Shown piece after piece: positions 44,860 to 54,975 of a DNA stretch of 64,000 nucleotides (positions are counted from its first letter, which is position 1; each line of letters starts with the position of its first letter). Origin of the DNA: Gammaproteobacteria bacterium LSUCC0112 (GTDB taxonomy: Bacteria; Pseudomonadota; Gammaproteobacteria; Pseudomonadales; Pseudohongiellaceae); the NCBI GenBank assembly GCA_004535785.1, contig SPIB01000004.1:1-64000 (forward strand), read 5' to 3'. Under the pieces are notes generated by a model. That model was not told the origin of the DNA, ran no database searches, and was given only the letters and a program-made list of their open reading frames with translations. The position numbers and the translations under genes are program-made.

Positions 44860-45843
44860 TTACTCGTAAGACTCAACCACAAATCGCAAATTGGCCGCAT
44901 CAATCAGCCGCATCACCACATTGTTGATGTGACTCACCTGCCCATTCTGATTGAGCTCAACCTGAGGTATTCGCAAACGTTGGTCACTGTCTGCATAACT
45001 GGCCATGCCAGCGGGGGTGATCGCCAATGGAATCATGCTGCGTGGATCGACCTGAAACACAATCTGAGCACCATCTTCGACAATTTTCATCACCAGTCCA
45101 ACATTGCCAAGTGTTGTCCCCCCGTTAATGTAGGTATTCAGCAATCCAGTGCTGTAGTCAAACACATGCATACTTTCACTGAATCGCTGGACGCGATACA
45201 CATTCATCAACACCAGATTTTTTTCGACAGGGCCTGTTGAGGTGGCACCATAGTCGCGTACAGGCATGTCAGTGACGGAATCACTGACAAAGGTCAATGG
45301 CAGGTCATTGATAGCGTCCGCTACGCTGATACCATTGCCCAATACTCTGGCAAACACAGTAAACCCGCCATTCTGGGCATCGAGGTTAGTCGAATTATCC
45401 GCAAGATTGATAAACCACTGGTTTGTTGCACTGTTAACAAACCCGTCCAGTTTTGCCATGGCTACGGTGCCACGCACATTGGAGATGCCGGGTTCATTCA
45501 CCACTGTCGGACCAACCGGTACCATCACCGGGCCGCAATTACCCACAATCAGAGCGATACAGTCGCCAGTCCAGCGAAACTGACCGCCCTGAATCACAAA
45601 ATCTGCCACGGAACGATGCACCACCATGCGACTGAAGTCACCACGATCAACGTATCCCAAAAAATTGGACACGGTATCAGGCGCGCTGTCTTGAAGAAGC
45701 TCCATGGTGAAGTCGCCATAAGTCGTGGTAACACGAACCAATGGATTGGCTGCATGTACGGACGGTATACCCGCCGCCACCAACAACGCGACGAGAGCAC
45801 CGTAGCGCCTGATTTGACTGACTAATACCTGCCTGACATTCAT
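44860..45843 (-). CDS. Exported cyclophilin-type peptidyl-prolyl isomerase with an extra C-terminal domain
   Basis: The 327-residue precursor has a signal peptide ending VHAAN, followed by a cyclophilin domain (about residues 32-215) with YGDFTMELLQDSAPDTVSNFLGYV, VVHRSVADFVIQGG and NQWFINLADN. The usual FH of the active site reads VHR, and GTVAMAK replaces the GxxSMAN pattern, so activity may be altered. The last 110 residues are not cyclophilin and have beta-rich, repetitive features of unknown function. The start at 45843 has AGAGG upstream; the open frame extends into lipA. It follows lipA in the operon. Confidence 0.82.
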   Translation of the reverse strand: MNVRQVLVSQIRRYGALVALLVAAGIPSVHAANPLVRVTTTYGDFTMELLQDSAPDTVSNFLGYVDRGDFSRMVVHRSVADFVIQGGQFRWTGDCIALIVGNCGPVMVPVGPTVVNEPGISNVRGTVAMAKLDGFVNSATNQWFINLADNSTNLDAQNGGFTVFARVLGNGISVADAINDLPLTFVSDSVTDMPVRDYGATSTGPVEKNLVLMNVYRVQRFSESMHVFDYSTGLLNTYINGGTTLGNVGLVMKIVEDGAQIVFQVDPRSMIPLAITPAGMASYADSDQRLRIPQVELNQNGQVSHINNVVMRLIDAANLRFVVESYE

Positions 45844-45890
45844 GCCTAATCCTCTTGAACTGCTTGTTTTACGCTGAGTGGCAAAACCAC

Positions 45891-46868
45891 TCACTTGACC
45901 GATTCACCAGCCGCTTGTTTGTCTGCATGGTAAGAAGATCGAACCATCGGCCCACTGGCAACCTGTTTAAATCCCAGTGCTTCACCAAACAGCCGCAGTT
46001 CTTCAAATTCGTCCGGATGCACAAAACGCTGGACCGCCAGATGATTGCGACTGGGTTGCAGATACTGACCCAGCGTTATCATTTCAACATCATGCGCTCT
46101 GAGGTCTTGCAACACCTGCATCACCTCTTCCTTGGTCTCACCCAGACCCAACATCAACCCTGATTTGGTTGGCACATTGGGCTGTCGGGCCTTGTATTGT
46201 TTGAGCAGATCCAAAGACCACTGGTAGTCCGCACCAGGGCGTGCCTGCTTGTACAGCCTTGGCACCGTTTCGAGGTTGTGATTAAACACATCCGGCGGTG
46301 TCTTTTCAAGAATATCGAGTGCGGCCCGCATACGGCCTCTGAAATCGGGCACCAACACTTCCACCTTGATACCGGGATTATAGTGGCGGGTCTCGGTAAT
46401 ACAGTTGGCAATATGCTGAGCACCACTGTCTTTCAGATCATCACGATCTACCGAGGTGATCACCACATAGCGCAGCCCCATTTCGGAGATCGCCTGCGCC
46501 AATTCGCGCGGCTCATTTTCATCCAATGGCTTGGGTTTTCCATGCGCGACATCACAAAAAGGACAGCGACGTGTGCAGATCTCACCCATCACCATAAAGG
46601 TTGCAGTGCCATTACTGAAACACTCACCCAGATTGGGACAGGAGGCCTCTTCACAAACGGACGCCAGTTTATGCTTGCGCAACTGGTCTTTGATCTGGGC
46701 AATTTTGGGGGATGCCGGAATGCGTACTCTGATCCAGTCAGGTTTGACTGGTAACTCCACGGTCGGAATAACTTTCACAGGAATACGGGCAACTTTTTCG
46801 GCGCCTCGCAGTTTCTCCCCTTCGACCAACACATTACGTCGGCCCGTGACTTCTTGTTGCGTTGACAT
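45891..46868 (-). CDS. lipA: Lipoyl synthase
   Basis: LipA is a radical-SAM enzyme that inserts sulfur at C6 and C8 of octanoyl groups on E2 and H proteins. The 325-residue protein has the auxiliary cluster motif [12 protein letters not shown], the radical-SAM motif CTRRCPFC, and the C-terminal serine motif in VRSSYHAD. I place the start at 46868, with AGGAG 10 bp upstream, giving [11 protein letters not shown]. It lies 4 bp after lipB, so both steps of lipoate attachment are co-expressed. Confidence 0.95.
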   Translation of the reverse strand: MSTQQEVTGRRNVLVEGEKLRGAEKVARIPVKVIPTVELPVKPDWIRVRIPASPKIAQIKDQLRKHKLASVCEEASCPNLGECFSNGTATFMVMGEICTRRCPFCDVAHGKPKPLDENEPRELAQAISEMGLRYVVITSVDRDDLKDSGAQHIANCITETRHYNPGIKVEVLVPDFRGRMRAALDILEKTPPDVFNHNLETVPRLYKQARPGADYQWSLDLLKQYKARQPNVPTKSGLMLGLGETKEEVMQVLQDLRAHDVEMITLGQYLQPSRNHLAVQRFVHPDEFEELRLFGEALGFKQVASGPMVRSSYHADKQAAGESVK

Positions 46869-46872
46869 GAGA

Positions 46873-47553
46873 CTACAACTCCTGCCTGACATCTATCCAG
46901 CTATAAGGTCCAAGCTGCAGGATCAGATTCTGCAGCACCAGTTTTTCCATTGATTCCATCAGCGTTGCCGCATTGTTCTCCGGCGCAAGCTCAATCACTT
47001 GCGTGACCTGCAACCCCTGATAACCACATGGATTTATTCGATTAAATGGCTCCAGATCCATCGCAATATTCAAGCTCATGCCATGATACGAGCAGCCGCG
47101 CCGGATGCGCAGTCCTAGCGATGCAATTTTAGCGTCTCCAACATAGACACCGGGCGCACCCGCTTTCGGTTGCGCGGCAATTTTTACACAACCCAGCGTA
47201 TCAACAATGGCCTGTTCAATGATGCTGACAAGTTCGCGCACACCGATACCGGCTCTGCGCACATCGACTAACAGGTAGACAACCAATTGCCCCGGGCCAT
47301 GATACGTTACCTGCCCGCCCCGATCGATCTGAATCACAGGAATTTGTCCGGGCGCCAACAGGTGTTCGGCTTTACCAGCCTGGCCTTGTGTAAACACCGG
47401 TCGATGTGACAACAACCAAATTTCATCCGGCGTGTCTTGCTGGCGCGAGTTTGTGAAGGCTTGCATGGCGTGCCAGACGGGTTCGTAGTCAGTCAGCCCC
47501 AGCTGCCGAACAATCAACTGGCGATTCTCGCGGGCACTGTCAGATTGAGTCAT
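46873..47553 (-). CDS. lipB: Octanoyltransferase
   Basis: LipB transfers octanoyl groups from ACP to lipoyl domains, giving the substrate of LipA. The 226-residue protein has [18 protein letters not shown], the lysine of [12 protein letters not shown], and the catalytic cysteine in [12 protein letters not shown]. It overlaps ybeD by 4 bp (ATGA) and precedes lipA by 4 bp. Confidence 0.95.
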   Translation of the reverse strand: MTQSDSARENRQLIVRQLGLTDYEPVWHAMQAFTNSRQQDTPDEIWLLSHRPVFTQGQAGKAEHLLAPGQIPVIQIDRGGQVTYHGPGQLVVYLLVDVRRAGIGVRELVSIIEQAIVDTLGCVKIAAQPKAGAPGVYVGDAKIASLGLRIRRGCSYHGMSLNIAMDLEPFNRINPCGYQGLQVTQVIELAPENNAATLMESMEKLVLQNLILQLGPYSWIDVRQEL

Positions 47554-47837
47554 AACACCAGCTTGACGGCTGCCAATGTTTTCAGTTCTGCAAACAGCAC
47601 CTGCAGCTGCTCCTTGCCTGTCGCTTCAATCACCACAGTAATTGCGACATAGTTGCCTTTGGTGCTGGGACGAACGCTGATGTGGTCATCCTCAACACCG
47701 GGCGCGTGACGTTCAAAAACGGCACGTACTTCCGCATGAAATGTCTCATGCGCTTCGCCCATGACCTTGACCGGGTATCGGCAAGGAAACTCGATTCTCG
47801 GTGCATCGGGCGTGTTGTCAGTCGTGAAGTTTTGCAT
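47550..47837 (-). CDS. ybeD: YbeD/DUF493 family protein
   Basis: The 95-residue protein matches DUF493, an ACT-like fold of unknown molecular role found between dacA and lipB in most gammaproteobacteria. Family signatures include [11 protein letters not shown] and [15 protein letters not shown], then the L-rich C-terminus. It sits 2 bp after dacA and overlaps lipB. Confidence 0.92.
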   Translation of the reverse strand: MQNFTTDNTPDAPRIEFPCRYPVKVMGEAHETFHAEVRAVFERHAPGVEDDHISVRPSTKGNYVAITVVIEATGKEQLQVLFAELKTLAAVKLVL

Positions 47838-47839
47838 GA

Positions 47840-49102
47840 TCAGCTGAACAAACCCATAAAGAATAAAGTCAGTGCATCAATCAGGCGTTTCAGCAGACCC
47901 GCGCGCTCAAGCGATTTCATCGCCACAACATCGCCGCTGTAGATCACTTCCTCGCCCAAGGTCACTTGTACTGTGCCCAGGACCTGACCTGCTTCAATGG
48001 CACCACGCAAGGTTTCTTCAGTGCTCAAGGTGGTCACCAGTTCACTGGCGCGTCCGCGTGGCAGCGTGATCAGCACCTGGTCGGGTATGCCAACCTCAAT
48101 TTCGTTTTCAGCTGCTGACCAGACTCTCAAGGATTCCAGCACCTGACCCGGCTCATACAATTTATGCGTTTCAAAGAATCGGAAACCATAACTGAGCATT
48201 TTCTGCGCTTCAACAGCACGCGCTTCCTCACTGGCGGTACCCATCACCACTGCGATCAAGCGCATTCCATCACGTTGGGCAGACGCCACCAGACAATATC
48301 CCGCCGGGGTTGTCCAGCCCGTTTTCATGCCATCCACTGTGTTATCGCGGAACAACAGTGTGTTTCGATTAGGCTGCCGAATGCCGTTAAAGGTAAATTC
48401 GCGCTCGGAATACATCCGGTAGTGCACTGGGTGTTGGAGAATTTTGACTCGGGCCAATGTTGCCAGATCACGTGCCGACATCAGATTGGTCTGCCCGGTA
48501 TCGTCCAACCCACTGGCGTTGACGAAGTAAGAGTTGGTCATGCCCAAACGACGCGCGTGCTGGTTCATCAAGTCAGCAAACGCCTCTTCACTGCCGGCGA
48601 TATGCTCAGCCATGGCCACACTGGCATCATTGCCGGACTGAATGATGATGCCACGTAACAGATCCTCCACACGTACGTAACTGTTAACGTCGACAAAGGT
48701 TTTTGAACCTTGAGTACGCCAGGCCCGCTCACTGATAAACACCTGATCATCCAGACTCAGATTACCGTTATCAATTTCGTACTCAGCCACATAGGCTGTC
48801 ATGATTTTGGTCAGACTGGCCGGCGGCAGTGACTCATCCGGATTTTGTTCCATCACAACGTGGCCGGTGACAGCGTCAATCAGAATGTAACTGCTCGCCG
48901 CTATATCGGGTGCACGCGGCACAATGGCTTGCATCGTTGGCGCAGGCGTAGGTGTGGGTGTTTGGGCAAACGACAACACCGCAGAACTCAGTGCAACAGT
49001 CCCCGCCAGCAGCAACACCAGAGTACGACGCCAGCCACTGACTGCGGTGACAACTTGTTGTGTTTGATAATTCATACCAAAAATCCTGTTTTGAAACTTC
49101 AT
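47840..49102 (-). CDS. dacA: D-alanyl-D-alanine carboxypeptidase (PBP5/6 family)
   Basis: DacA removes the terminal D-Ala of peptidoglycan pentapeptides. The protein has a signal peptide ending SFAQ, a Pro/Thr-rich linker, the penicillin-binding core with SxxK (PASLTKIM), SGN in QSGNDASVAMAEH and KTG in DGMKTGWT, a PBP5_C domain, and an amphipathic C-terminus (LLKRLIDALTLFFMGLF) for membrane attachment. The ATG at 49102 overlaps the rlpA stop (ATGA); an ATG at 49075 has a better ribosome site (AGGA) and may be the real start. Confidence 0.95.
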   Translation of the reverse strand: MKFQNRIFGMNYQTQQVVTAVSGWRRTLVLLLAGTVALSSAVLSFAQTPTPTPAPTMQAIVPRAPDIAASSYILIDAVTGHVVMEQNPDESLPPASLTKIMTAYVAEYEIDNGNLSLDDQVFISERAWRTQGSKTFVDVNSYVRVEDLLRGIIIQSGNDASVAMAEHIAGSEEAFADLMNQHARRLGMTNSYFVNASGLDDTGQTNLMSARDLATLARVKILQHPVHYRMYSEREFTFNGIRQPNRNTLLFRDNTVDGMKTGWTTPAGYCLVASAQRDGMRLIAVVMGTASEEARAVEAQKMLSYGFRFFETHKLYEPGQVLESLRVWSAAENEIEVGIPDQVLITLPRGRASELVTTLSTEETLRGAIEAGQVLGTVQVTLGEEVIYSGDVVAMKSLERAGLLKRLIDALTLFFMGLFS

Positions 49103-49980
49103 TCTTCAACCACGTAGGGTTGCCCCAGATTTGCTGACTGCATCAACTCGGAAATTCGTTCGATTTCCCGCGGGTCAGATATGGGGCCAACCCGAACGCG
49201 ATGCAACTGCTGATTTGAATTTGCTGCTTGAATAGACCGGATAAACACCGGCCTGCTGGTCAGGTCGCGCAGCCGGTCAGACAGACGCTGCGCAGCTCTC
49301 AGGTCTGAGAACGCGCCAGCTTGCAGATAACGATCCGCTGCTGTCGCTGCATCGCGTGCAGCAGGGGCTGGCGACGAGGTCACCGCATTGCTGGCGGTGT
49401 TGGCTGCCAGAATGACATTCTGTCCGGGCACAATGGCCTCCAGATGAACGAGTGCCGTGCCTTGATTGGAAAAGCCCAGTTTATATGCAGCTGCATAAGA
49501 CAGGTCTATCACACGATCGTTATGAAACGGGCCACGATCGTTGACTCGCACAATAATGCTGCGCTGATTTTCCAGATTGGTCACGCGCAGAAAACTCGGG
49601 ATCGGCAAACTGGTATGTGCAGCTGACACCTGAAACATGTCAAATATTTCGCCATTCGAGGTCTGGTGACCATGGAACTTTTCCCCGTACCACGAGGCCA
49701 GCCCGGTCTGTTGAAAACCTTCCTCGCTCTGCATGACGCGATAACTGCGACCATTGACCGTATAGGGAGAACGATTGCCTGCCATGGTGCGATTGATTGG
49801 CACAGGAATCACTTCCCGGATCTGTGATGGATCCAGTGGTTGTGACGGCGCACGATCCTGGGAAATGCTGTAACGTCCGGCGTTTGCAACAGGCGCAGAC
49901 GACGATGGCGGAGTGGGTGCGCTTTGACAGGCTGCCAGCAGAAGCAAACAGGATGACAATAGAAATAATTTAAAATTCAA
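49099..49980 (-). CDS. rlpA: RlpA, septal ring lytic transglycosylase lipoprotein
   Basis: RlpA is an outer-membrane lipoprotein that cleaves denuded peptidoglycan at the septum. The 293-residue precursor has a lipobox LAAC (Cys18), a Pro/Ser-rich linker, the double-psi beta-barrel with ASWYGEKFHGHQTSNGE and the catalytic VNDRGPF, and a C-terminal SPOR domain (about 215-290). It lies 53 bp after mrdA. In pseudomonads rodA and mltB stand between mrdA and rlpA; both are absent here. Confidence 0.94.
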   Translation of the reverse strand: MNFKLFLLSSCLLLLAACQSAPTPPSSSAPVANAGRYSISQDRAPSQPLDPSQIREVIPVPINRTMAGNRSPYTVNGRSYRVMQSEEGFQQTGLASWYGEKFHGHQTSNGEIFDMFQVSAAHTSLPIPSFLRVTNLENQRSIIVRVNDRGPFHNDRVIDLSYAAAYKLGFSNQGTALVHLEAIVPGQNVILAANTASNAVTSSPAPAARDAATAADRYLQAGAFSDLRAAQRLSDRLRDLTSRPVFIRSIQAANSNQQLHRVRVGPISDPREIERISELMQSANLGQPYVVEE

Positions 49981-50033
49981 AGCGCTGTCTCTTTAGTTTC
50001 GGTTGCATTTTAAAACGCCTTGATGGTATCGCG

Positions 50034-52001
50034 TTAAGGCTGACTTGTCAGTAACAGGCTGTCTGATGCTGCCGCCTCTTTCTCGAGCAATGGCAGCATA
50101 TAGGCGTCGAGAACCTCGCGCGCCAGGGGGCCGCCCATCGAGCTGCCGCCTTCGCCATTTTCAATAAATACAGCCACTGCAATTCTGGATTGAGGGGATG
50201 CGTCAAAGGCGATAAACATCGCGTGATTCAGGTGTTCATCACTGATGTGATCCGGTTCGATACGATTTCCGCGCGAGTCAACCTGCACACCAACAACTTG
50301 TGCAGTGCCGGATTTCCCACCCATCGGGTAAGCCAACGGTTTGGCGCCCGCCACATAAGGATATGCCGTGCCTTCGTGGCGACGGTTATTGCGGTCATAG
50401 GGCTTGCTGACGGTATGCTCCATGGCACGCCTGACCAAAGCGATATTTTCTGGCGAAGGCAATAAGGGCTGCGATACCTCTTCACCATCAAACAGGATAT
50501 CGGCAAAATCATCCGTACCCTCCTGCACCGCCTTCAGAAACCGCGGTCGTTTAAAAACGCCGTGGTTGGCAATCGTGGCGACTGCGCTGGCCATCTGCAA
50601 GGTGGTCGCCTGGAACATGCCGTTACCAAAACCCTCTGCGGGCGTTTCACCGGGGTACCAAGGCTCATTTTTGACGGCACGTTTCCATTCCGGGGACGGC
50701 ACAATACCGCGATTGGCCTCAGGCACATCAATGCTGGCATTGGCACCAAATCCCCAGGTCAGCAGGTAATCGTGGATGGTTTGGATACCCAACTCGACCG
50801 CGACATGACTGAAGTAGGTGTTGCAGGACTGGTAAATGGCACGCTCCAGGTCAACCGAGCCATGGCCAGACTTGTCAACCCACCAGGTCCAGTCGTAATA
50901 GGGCCGCGCGCGACCGGGTAAGCGATAATAACCGGGATCCGCAATCAGGGTTTCCGGTGTCACTACACCGTGGTAAAGCCCGGCAAGACCAATAAATGGC
51001 TTGATGGTTGAACCAGGCACACGTGAATTGACTGCGCGATTGAACATGGGCGAGTGGCGAGAATTGTTGAGTGCGGCTAACTGGTCGCGGGAAATACCGG
51101 TCACAAACAGGTTGGGGTCATATCCGGGTTTACTGACCATGGCCAGAATGCCGCCAGTTGATGGCTCAATGGCTACGATGGCGCCTCGTCGATCACCGAG
51201 GGCCGCCTCGGCTGCGCGCTGCAATGCAACATCGATATGCAGTTGGACATCCATCCCAGGAATCGGATCAGTACGCCCCAATACGCGCGTCACACGGCCA
51301 CGATTATTCTTTTCAACCGTCTCAAATCCGACACTGCCATGCAGATAATCTTCGTAGGTCTTTTCGATACCGGTTTTACCGATCTGATTGGTGCCCCGAT
51401 AATCCAGCACTTGCTCCTCAGACATGGCCTGCAATTCTTCGCGGTTGATTTCTGATACATACCCCAGCGCGTGGGCAACAGACTCGCCAAACGGGTAATA
51501 ACGCACCAGCTGCGCTTCAACTGCCAAACCGGGCAATTTATGCTGGTTCACTGCAATATGAGCGATTTCCTCATCGGTAAGCTTGAACTTCAATGGCACT
51601 GACGTCATCGGCACAGCACGTCGACTGAGTCGCGCCTGATACTGCTCGAGCTCCTCGTCACTCAGCCCAATTTCCTCACGAAGCAAGGCCAATGAGCTGT
51701 CGAACTCTGTTGCCAACTCTCGCACAACCGTGAGGTTAAAAATGGGTCGATTGTCAGCCAGCAATACACCGTTGCGATCGTAGATCAAGCCCCGGGTCGG
51801 AGGGATAAATTGTGAGTGTAAACGATTGCCCTCTGATCGCTCAGAGTAATAGCTGTGGTTTATAAACTGCAGATTGATCATCCAGCTGATCAGTATGAGC
51901 GCCAATAAGGCCACCACCGCACAGGCAACAACCAGACGCCGACTGAATATCTGAATTTCGTGTTTGTGTTCGTCCAGGCGGAATTTCTTGACCATAGTCA
52001 C
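50034..52001 (-). CDS. mrdA: MrdA (PBP2), elongation-specific transpeptidase
   Basis: PBP2 cross-links peptidoglycan during lateral growth with RodA. The 655-residue protein has a membrane anchor at about residues 22-45, the pedestal domain with PTRGLIYDRNGVLLADN, and the transpeptidase with catalytic Ser in GSTIKPF (SxxK) and SGTAQV near the end. It is first in the mrdA-rlpA-dacA group. Its usual partner rodA is not adjacent, so it would have to be encoded elsewhere. Confidence 0.95.
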   Translation of the reverse strand: MTMVKKFRLDEHKHEIQIFSRRLVVACAVVALLALILISWMINLQFINHSYYSERSEGNRLHSQFIPPTRGLIYDRNGVLLADNRPIFNLTVVRELATEFDSSLALLREEIGLSDEELEQYQARLSRRAVPMTSVPLKFKLTDEEIAHIAVNQHKLPGLAVEAQLVRYYPFGESVAHALGYVSEINREELQAMSEEQVLDYRGTNQIGKTGIEKTYEDYLHGSVGFETVEKNNRGRVTRVLGRTDPIPGMDVQLHIDVALQRAAEAALGDRRGAIVAIEPSTGGILAMVSKPGYDPNLFVTGISRDQLAALNNSRHSPMFNRAVNSRVPGSTIKPFIGLAGLYHGVVTPETLIADPGYYRLPGRARPYYDWTWWVDKSGHGSVDLERAIYQSCNTYFSHVAVELGIQTIHDYLLTWGFGANASIDVPEANRGIVPSPEWKRAVKNEPWYPGETPAEGFGNGMFQATTLQMASAVATIANHGVFKRPRFLKAVQEGTDDFADILFDGEEVSQPLLPSPENIALVRRAMEHTVSKPYDRNNRRHEGTAYPYVAGAKPLAYPMGGKSGTAQVVGVQVDSRGNRIEPDHISDEHLNHAMFIAFDASPQSRIAVAVFIENGEGGSSMGGPLAREVLDAYMLPLLEKEAAASDSLLLTSQP

Positions 52002-52113
52002 CCGAGAATACTGAATGCCCAGAAAAAAAGCGTGAATTGCTTATAGGACAGGTATTTGGGCGATAAGTTTACATGGGTTTCTAATTCTGTCCAGACTTCG
52101 CTTGTATCTGTTT

Positions 52114-52584
52114 TTATGCACGGTGGTAAGGATGACCTGCCAGCACACTCCAGACCCGGTAAATCTGTTCCGCCAGCACAATCCGGACCAATGGATGCGG
52201 CAGGGTTAACGCCGACAGCGACCATTTTTCGTTTGCCCGTTCCAGACATGCCGGACTCAGACCATCGGGCCCTCCGACTAACAAACTGAGTTGTTTGCCA
52301 TCATCACGAATTGCAGCCACCCGCGCCGCCATGGCTTCGGTACTCAATGAGCGCCCCAAGACATCAAGCGCGACCACATGATCCCGCGCGGTCAGTCGGC
52401 TCAGCAAGGCGTCGCCTTCCGCTCGCATGGCCTGTTGGGGGTCGCTGTTTTTACCACGTTTGCCTAGCGGCACTTCGATACATTGCAGACTGAAATCTGC
52501 GGGCAGGCGTTTGCTGTATTCCAGCACCCCCTGTTGCACCCAGTCAGGCATGCGGGTTCCCACAGAAATCAGGTTGATCTTCAC
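52114..52584 (-). CDS. rlmH: RlmH, 23S rRNA pseudouridine-1915 methyltransferase
   Basis: RlmH is an SPOUT methyltransferase acting on 70S ribosomes at pseudouridine 1915. I place the start at GTG 52584 (giving KINLISVGTRMPDWV), because this is the family N-terminus and the codon overlaps the rsfS stop (GTGA). The 156-residue protein has the SAM knot with LLVGGPDGLS and the ending RVWSVLAGHPYHR. The rluD product earlier in the window makes the pseudouridine that RlmH methylates. Confidence 0.93.
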   Translation of the reverse strand: MKINLISVGTRMPDWVQQGVLEYSKRLPADFSLQCIEVPLGKRGKNSDPQQAMRAEGDALLSRLTARDHVVALDVLGRSLSTEAMAARVAAIRDDGKQLSLLVGGPDGLSPACLERANEKWSLSALTLPHPLVRIVLAEQIYRVWSVLAGHPYHRA

Positions 52585-52937
52585 TGAACATCCGACTGAC
52601 TGGCGGGTACCAGTGCTTTCATATTCCACAGATCTTCCAGACGATACAGCGCCCGGGTGGCAGATAACATCAGGTGCACAATCACATCACCCAGATCCAC
52701 CAATACCCAGTCTGCCTGGCCGCGACCTTCAATGCCCTGAACCGGTACACCGGCCTTTTTGGCATTCACAATCACCTCATCAGCCATGGCTTTGATATGG
52801 GTGCTGGAGGTGCCCGTCACAATAATCATGCAATCAGTGATGGGTGTCAGGCTGCGCACGTCAAATACTTCGATGTGTTGGCCTTTGATGTTTTCCAGTG
52901 AATCAACCACCAGCTCACTGATTTGTTCGGTATTCAA
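52581..52937 (-). CDS. rsfS: RsfS, ribosomal silencing factor
   Basis: RsfS binds ribosomal protein L14 and blocks subunit joining in stationary phase. The 118-residue protein has the family segments VVDSLENIKGQHIEVFDVR, TDCMIIVTGTSSTHIKAMAD and GDVIVHLM. It lies 50 bp after nadD and overlaps the rlmH GTG, the conserved nadD-rsfS-rlmH order. Confidence 0.94.
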   Translation of the reverse strand: MNTEQISELVVDSLENIKGQHIEVFDVRSLTPITDCMIIVTGTSSTHIKAMADEVIVNAKKAGVPVQGIEGRGQADWVLVDLGDVIVHLMLSATRALYRLEDLWNMKALVPASQSDVQ

Positions 52938-52987
52938 TTATGTATTGCTCCTGACTGCAGTTTCCGTTGATTCGGACACTGACAAAA

Positions 52988-53620
52988 TTAAAAATATAGC
53001 CTGTGCTCACGGATATACGTTTGCACGGATTGTGGCAATTGCGCTGGCATCTCCCCACGTGCCAGTGCCTGCCTGATGGCACTGGACGAAATCGGCAGAT
53101 CAAGATCTTCCATGTAAAGCACGCTGCCGCGCGGCTGTTTAAACAACGCAGCAACACTGTCAACCTGACGACGGGCTACTTCAAGCGCCAGTTCGTCAGG
53201 CATTTCCCGGGTAACACCTGGGCGACCGGTCACACACAGGTGGCAGATGTCGATCAAATCACGCCATCGATGCCAGGCAGGCAATGAGTGAAAACTGTCC
53301 AGACCCAGTATATAGACCAGCGTAGCGTCCGGAAATTCAGTCGCAAATGAGTTGAGTGTATCAACCATGTACGACACACCCGCCCGCTGTAACTCGCGCT
53401 GATCTACGACCAGCCGCGATTCATCGGCTACCGCCAATGACAACATGTGCACTCGATGCTCACCCGTTGCACCCGGCTGCCCCCGATGATTGGGCACCGC
53501 GCACGGGACCAAATGCACAACGTCAAGCGCAAGCGTGTTTAATACCTGTTTTGCAACAGCCAGATGTGCCAGATGAACCGGGTCAAACATGCCACCCATA
53601 ACACCGATACGCCTGAGCAT
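52988..53620 (-). CDS. nadD: NadD, nicotinate-mononucleotide adenylyltransferase
   Basis: NadD joins NaMN and ATP to deamido-NAD, the substrate of the nadE product elsewhere in the window. The 210-residue protein has the nucleotidyltransferase motif GGMFDPVHLAHL; the usual form is GGTFDPxHxGH, so Thr and the second Gly are replaced. The C-terminal ISSSAIRQALARGE holds the ISSTxIR-type motif. It lies 11 bp after proA. Family and context are firm; the motif changes are unusual. Confidence 0.9.
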   Translation of the reverse strand: MLRRIGVMGGMFDPVHLAHLAVAKQVLNTLALDVVHLVPCAVPNHRGQPGATGEHRVHMLSLAVADESRLVVDQRELQRAGVSYMVDTLNSFATEFPDATLVYILGLDSFHSLPAWHRWRDLIDICHLCVTGRPGVTREMPDELALEVARRQVDSVAALFKQPRGSVLYMEDLDLPISSSAIRQALARGEMPAQLPQSVQTYIREHRLYF

Positions 53621-53631
53621 TCAAAACCCTT

Positions 53632-54891
53632 TTAGGTACGGATGTGGCCGTCACCGATCACAATGTATTTTTGCGACGTCAGCCCTTCCAGTCCAACCGG
53701 GCCACGTGCGTGTAACTTGTCTGTCGAGATGCCAATTTCGGCGCCCAGACCATATTCAAAGCCATCAGCAAACCGCGTCGACGCATTCACCATGACAGAG
53801 CTGGAGTCCACTTCGCGTAAAAAGCGCTGCGCATGTCGGAAATCTTCCGTGATAATGGACTCTGTATGCGCCGAGCTGTACTTGTTGATGTGGGCAATTG
53901 CCTCATCCAGACCAGACACCACTTTCACCGCCAATACCGGGGCCAGATACTCTTCAAACCAGTCTTGTTCCTGCGCAGGTTTTGCACCGGGTAACAGCGG
54001 CAAAGACTTTTCACAGGCGCGCAACTCCACATGGTGCGGCGCATAGGCAGCCGCCAACAACGGCAGCACCTGAGCGGCCAGTGACTCCGCGACCAAGAGG
54101 CTTTCCATGGTATTGCAGGTGCCATAGCGCTGGGTTTTTGCATTCAACGCTACTTTCACGGCCTTATTGATATCGGCGCCACCATCTATGTAAACATGGC
54201 AATTGCCATCCAGATGTTTGATCACTGGTACGCGCGCCTCGGCACTGATGCGCTCAATCAGCCCTTTGCCGCCGCGCGGCACAATCACATCCACAAACTG
54301 CGGCATGGTAATCAATAAACCAACGGCGGCTCTGTCGGTGGTATCGACCACCTGCACGGCCTGCTCTGGCAAACCGGCTTTCGCCAGACCCGCACGGATA
54401 AAACCCGCAATCGCCTGATTGGAATGAATGGCTTCCGAACCGCCCCGCAATATGGTGGCGTTGCCCGACTTCAGACACAAACTCGCCGCTTCGCAGGTCA
54501 CATTAGGGCGTGACTCGTAAATAATGCCCACCACACCCAGTGGCACCCGCATTTTACCCACCTGAATGCCGCTGGGCATAAAACGCATGTCGGTCACTTC
54601 ACCCACCGGATCCTGCAGGGCCGCAACCTGACGCAGCCCTTCAATCATGCCGTCGATGCGCGCGGGCGTCAGCGCCAGTCTGTCCAACATGGCGGCGTCC
54701 AGCCCCTTCTCACGGCCCGCCTGCAGATCCTGCTGGTTGGCCGTTTCCAGCTGGGCACGACCCAGTTCAATGGCATCAATCATGGCCAGCAAGGCGGCAT
54801 TCTTAGTCGCTGTTGTAGCGGCAGCCATGATGCGAGACGCCGCACGGGCCTGCGCCCCCAGCGTATACATGTAAGTGGAAATGTCGCTCAT
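53632..54891 (-). CDS. proA: Gamma-glutamyl phosphate reductase
   Basis: ProA reduces gamma-glutamyl phosphate to the semialdehyde in proline synthesis. The 419-residue protein matches the aldehyde-dehydrogenase-fold family; [27 protein letters not shown] is its cofactor region and [15 protein letters not shown] holds the catalytic Cys. Length is normal. It is the first gene of the long minus-strand run that continues to the cyclophilin gene. A TATAAT at 54930-54935 on the minus strand could be its -10. Confidence 0.95.
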   Translation of the reverse strand: MSDISTYMYTLGAQARAASRIMAAATTATKNAALLAMIDAIELGRAQLETANQQDLQAGREKGLDAAMLDRLALTPARIDGMIEGLRQVAALQDPVGEVTDMRFMPSGIQVGKMRVPLGVVGIIYESRPNVTCEAASLCLKSGNATILRGGSEAIHSNQAIAGFIRAGLAKAGLPEQAVQVVDTTDRAAVGLLITMPQFVDVIVPRGGKGLIERISAEARVPVIKHLDGNCHVYIDGGADINKAVKVALNAKTQRYGTCNTMESLLVAESLAAQVLPLLAAAYAPHHVELRACEKSLPLLPGAKPAQEQDWFEEYLAPVLAVKVVSGLDEAIAHINKYSSAHTESIITEDFRHAQRFLREVDSSSVMVNASTRFADGFEYGLGAEIGISTDKLHARGPVGLEGLTSQKYIVIGDGHIRT

Positions 54892-54929
54892 GCGCGTGCG
54901 AATCCAGTCAGTCCGGTGAAAAGGCCGGC

Positions 54930-54935
54930 ATTATA
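54930..54935 (-). promoter_or_regulatory. Candidate -10 box for the proA operon
   Basis: A perfect TATAAT followed by GCCGGCC on the minus strand, about 40 bp before the proA ATG. No convincing -35 was found. Confidence 0.4.
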
Positions 54936-54975
54936 GCCCAGAAGGGGGCGGAGGGCGAACACAGGCTTCGGTGAC

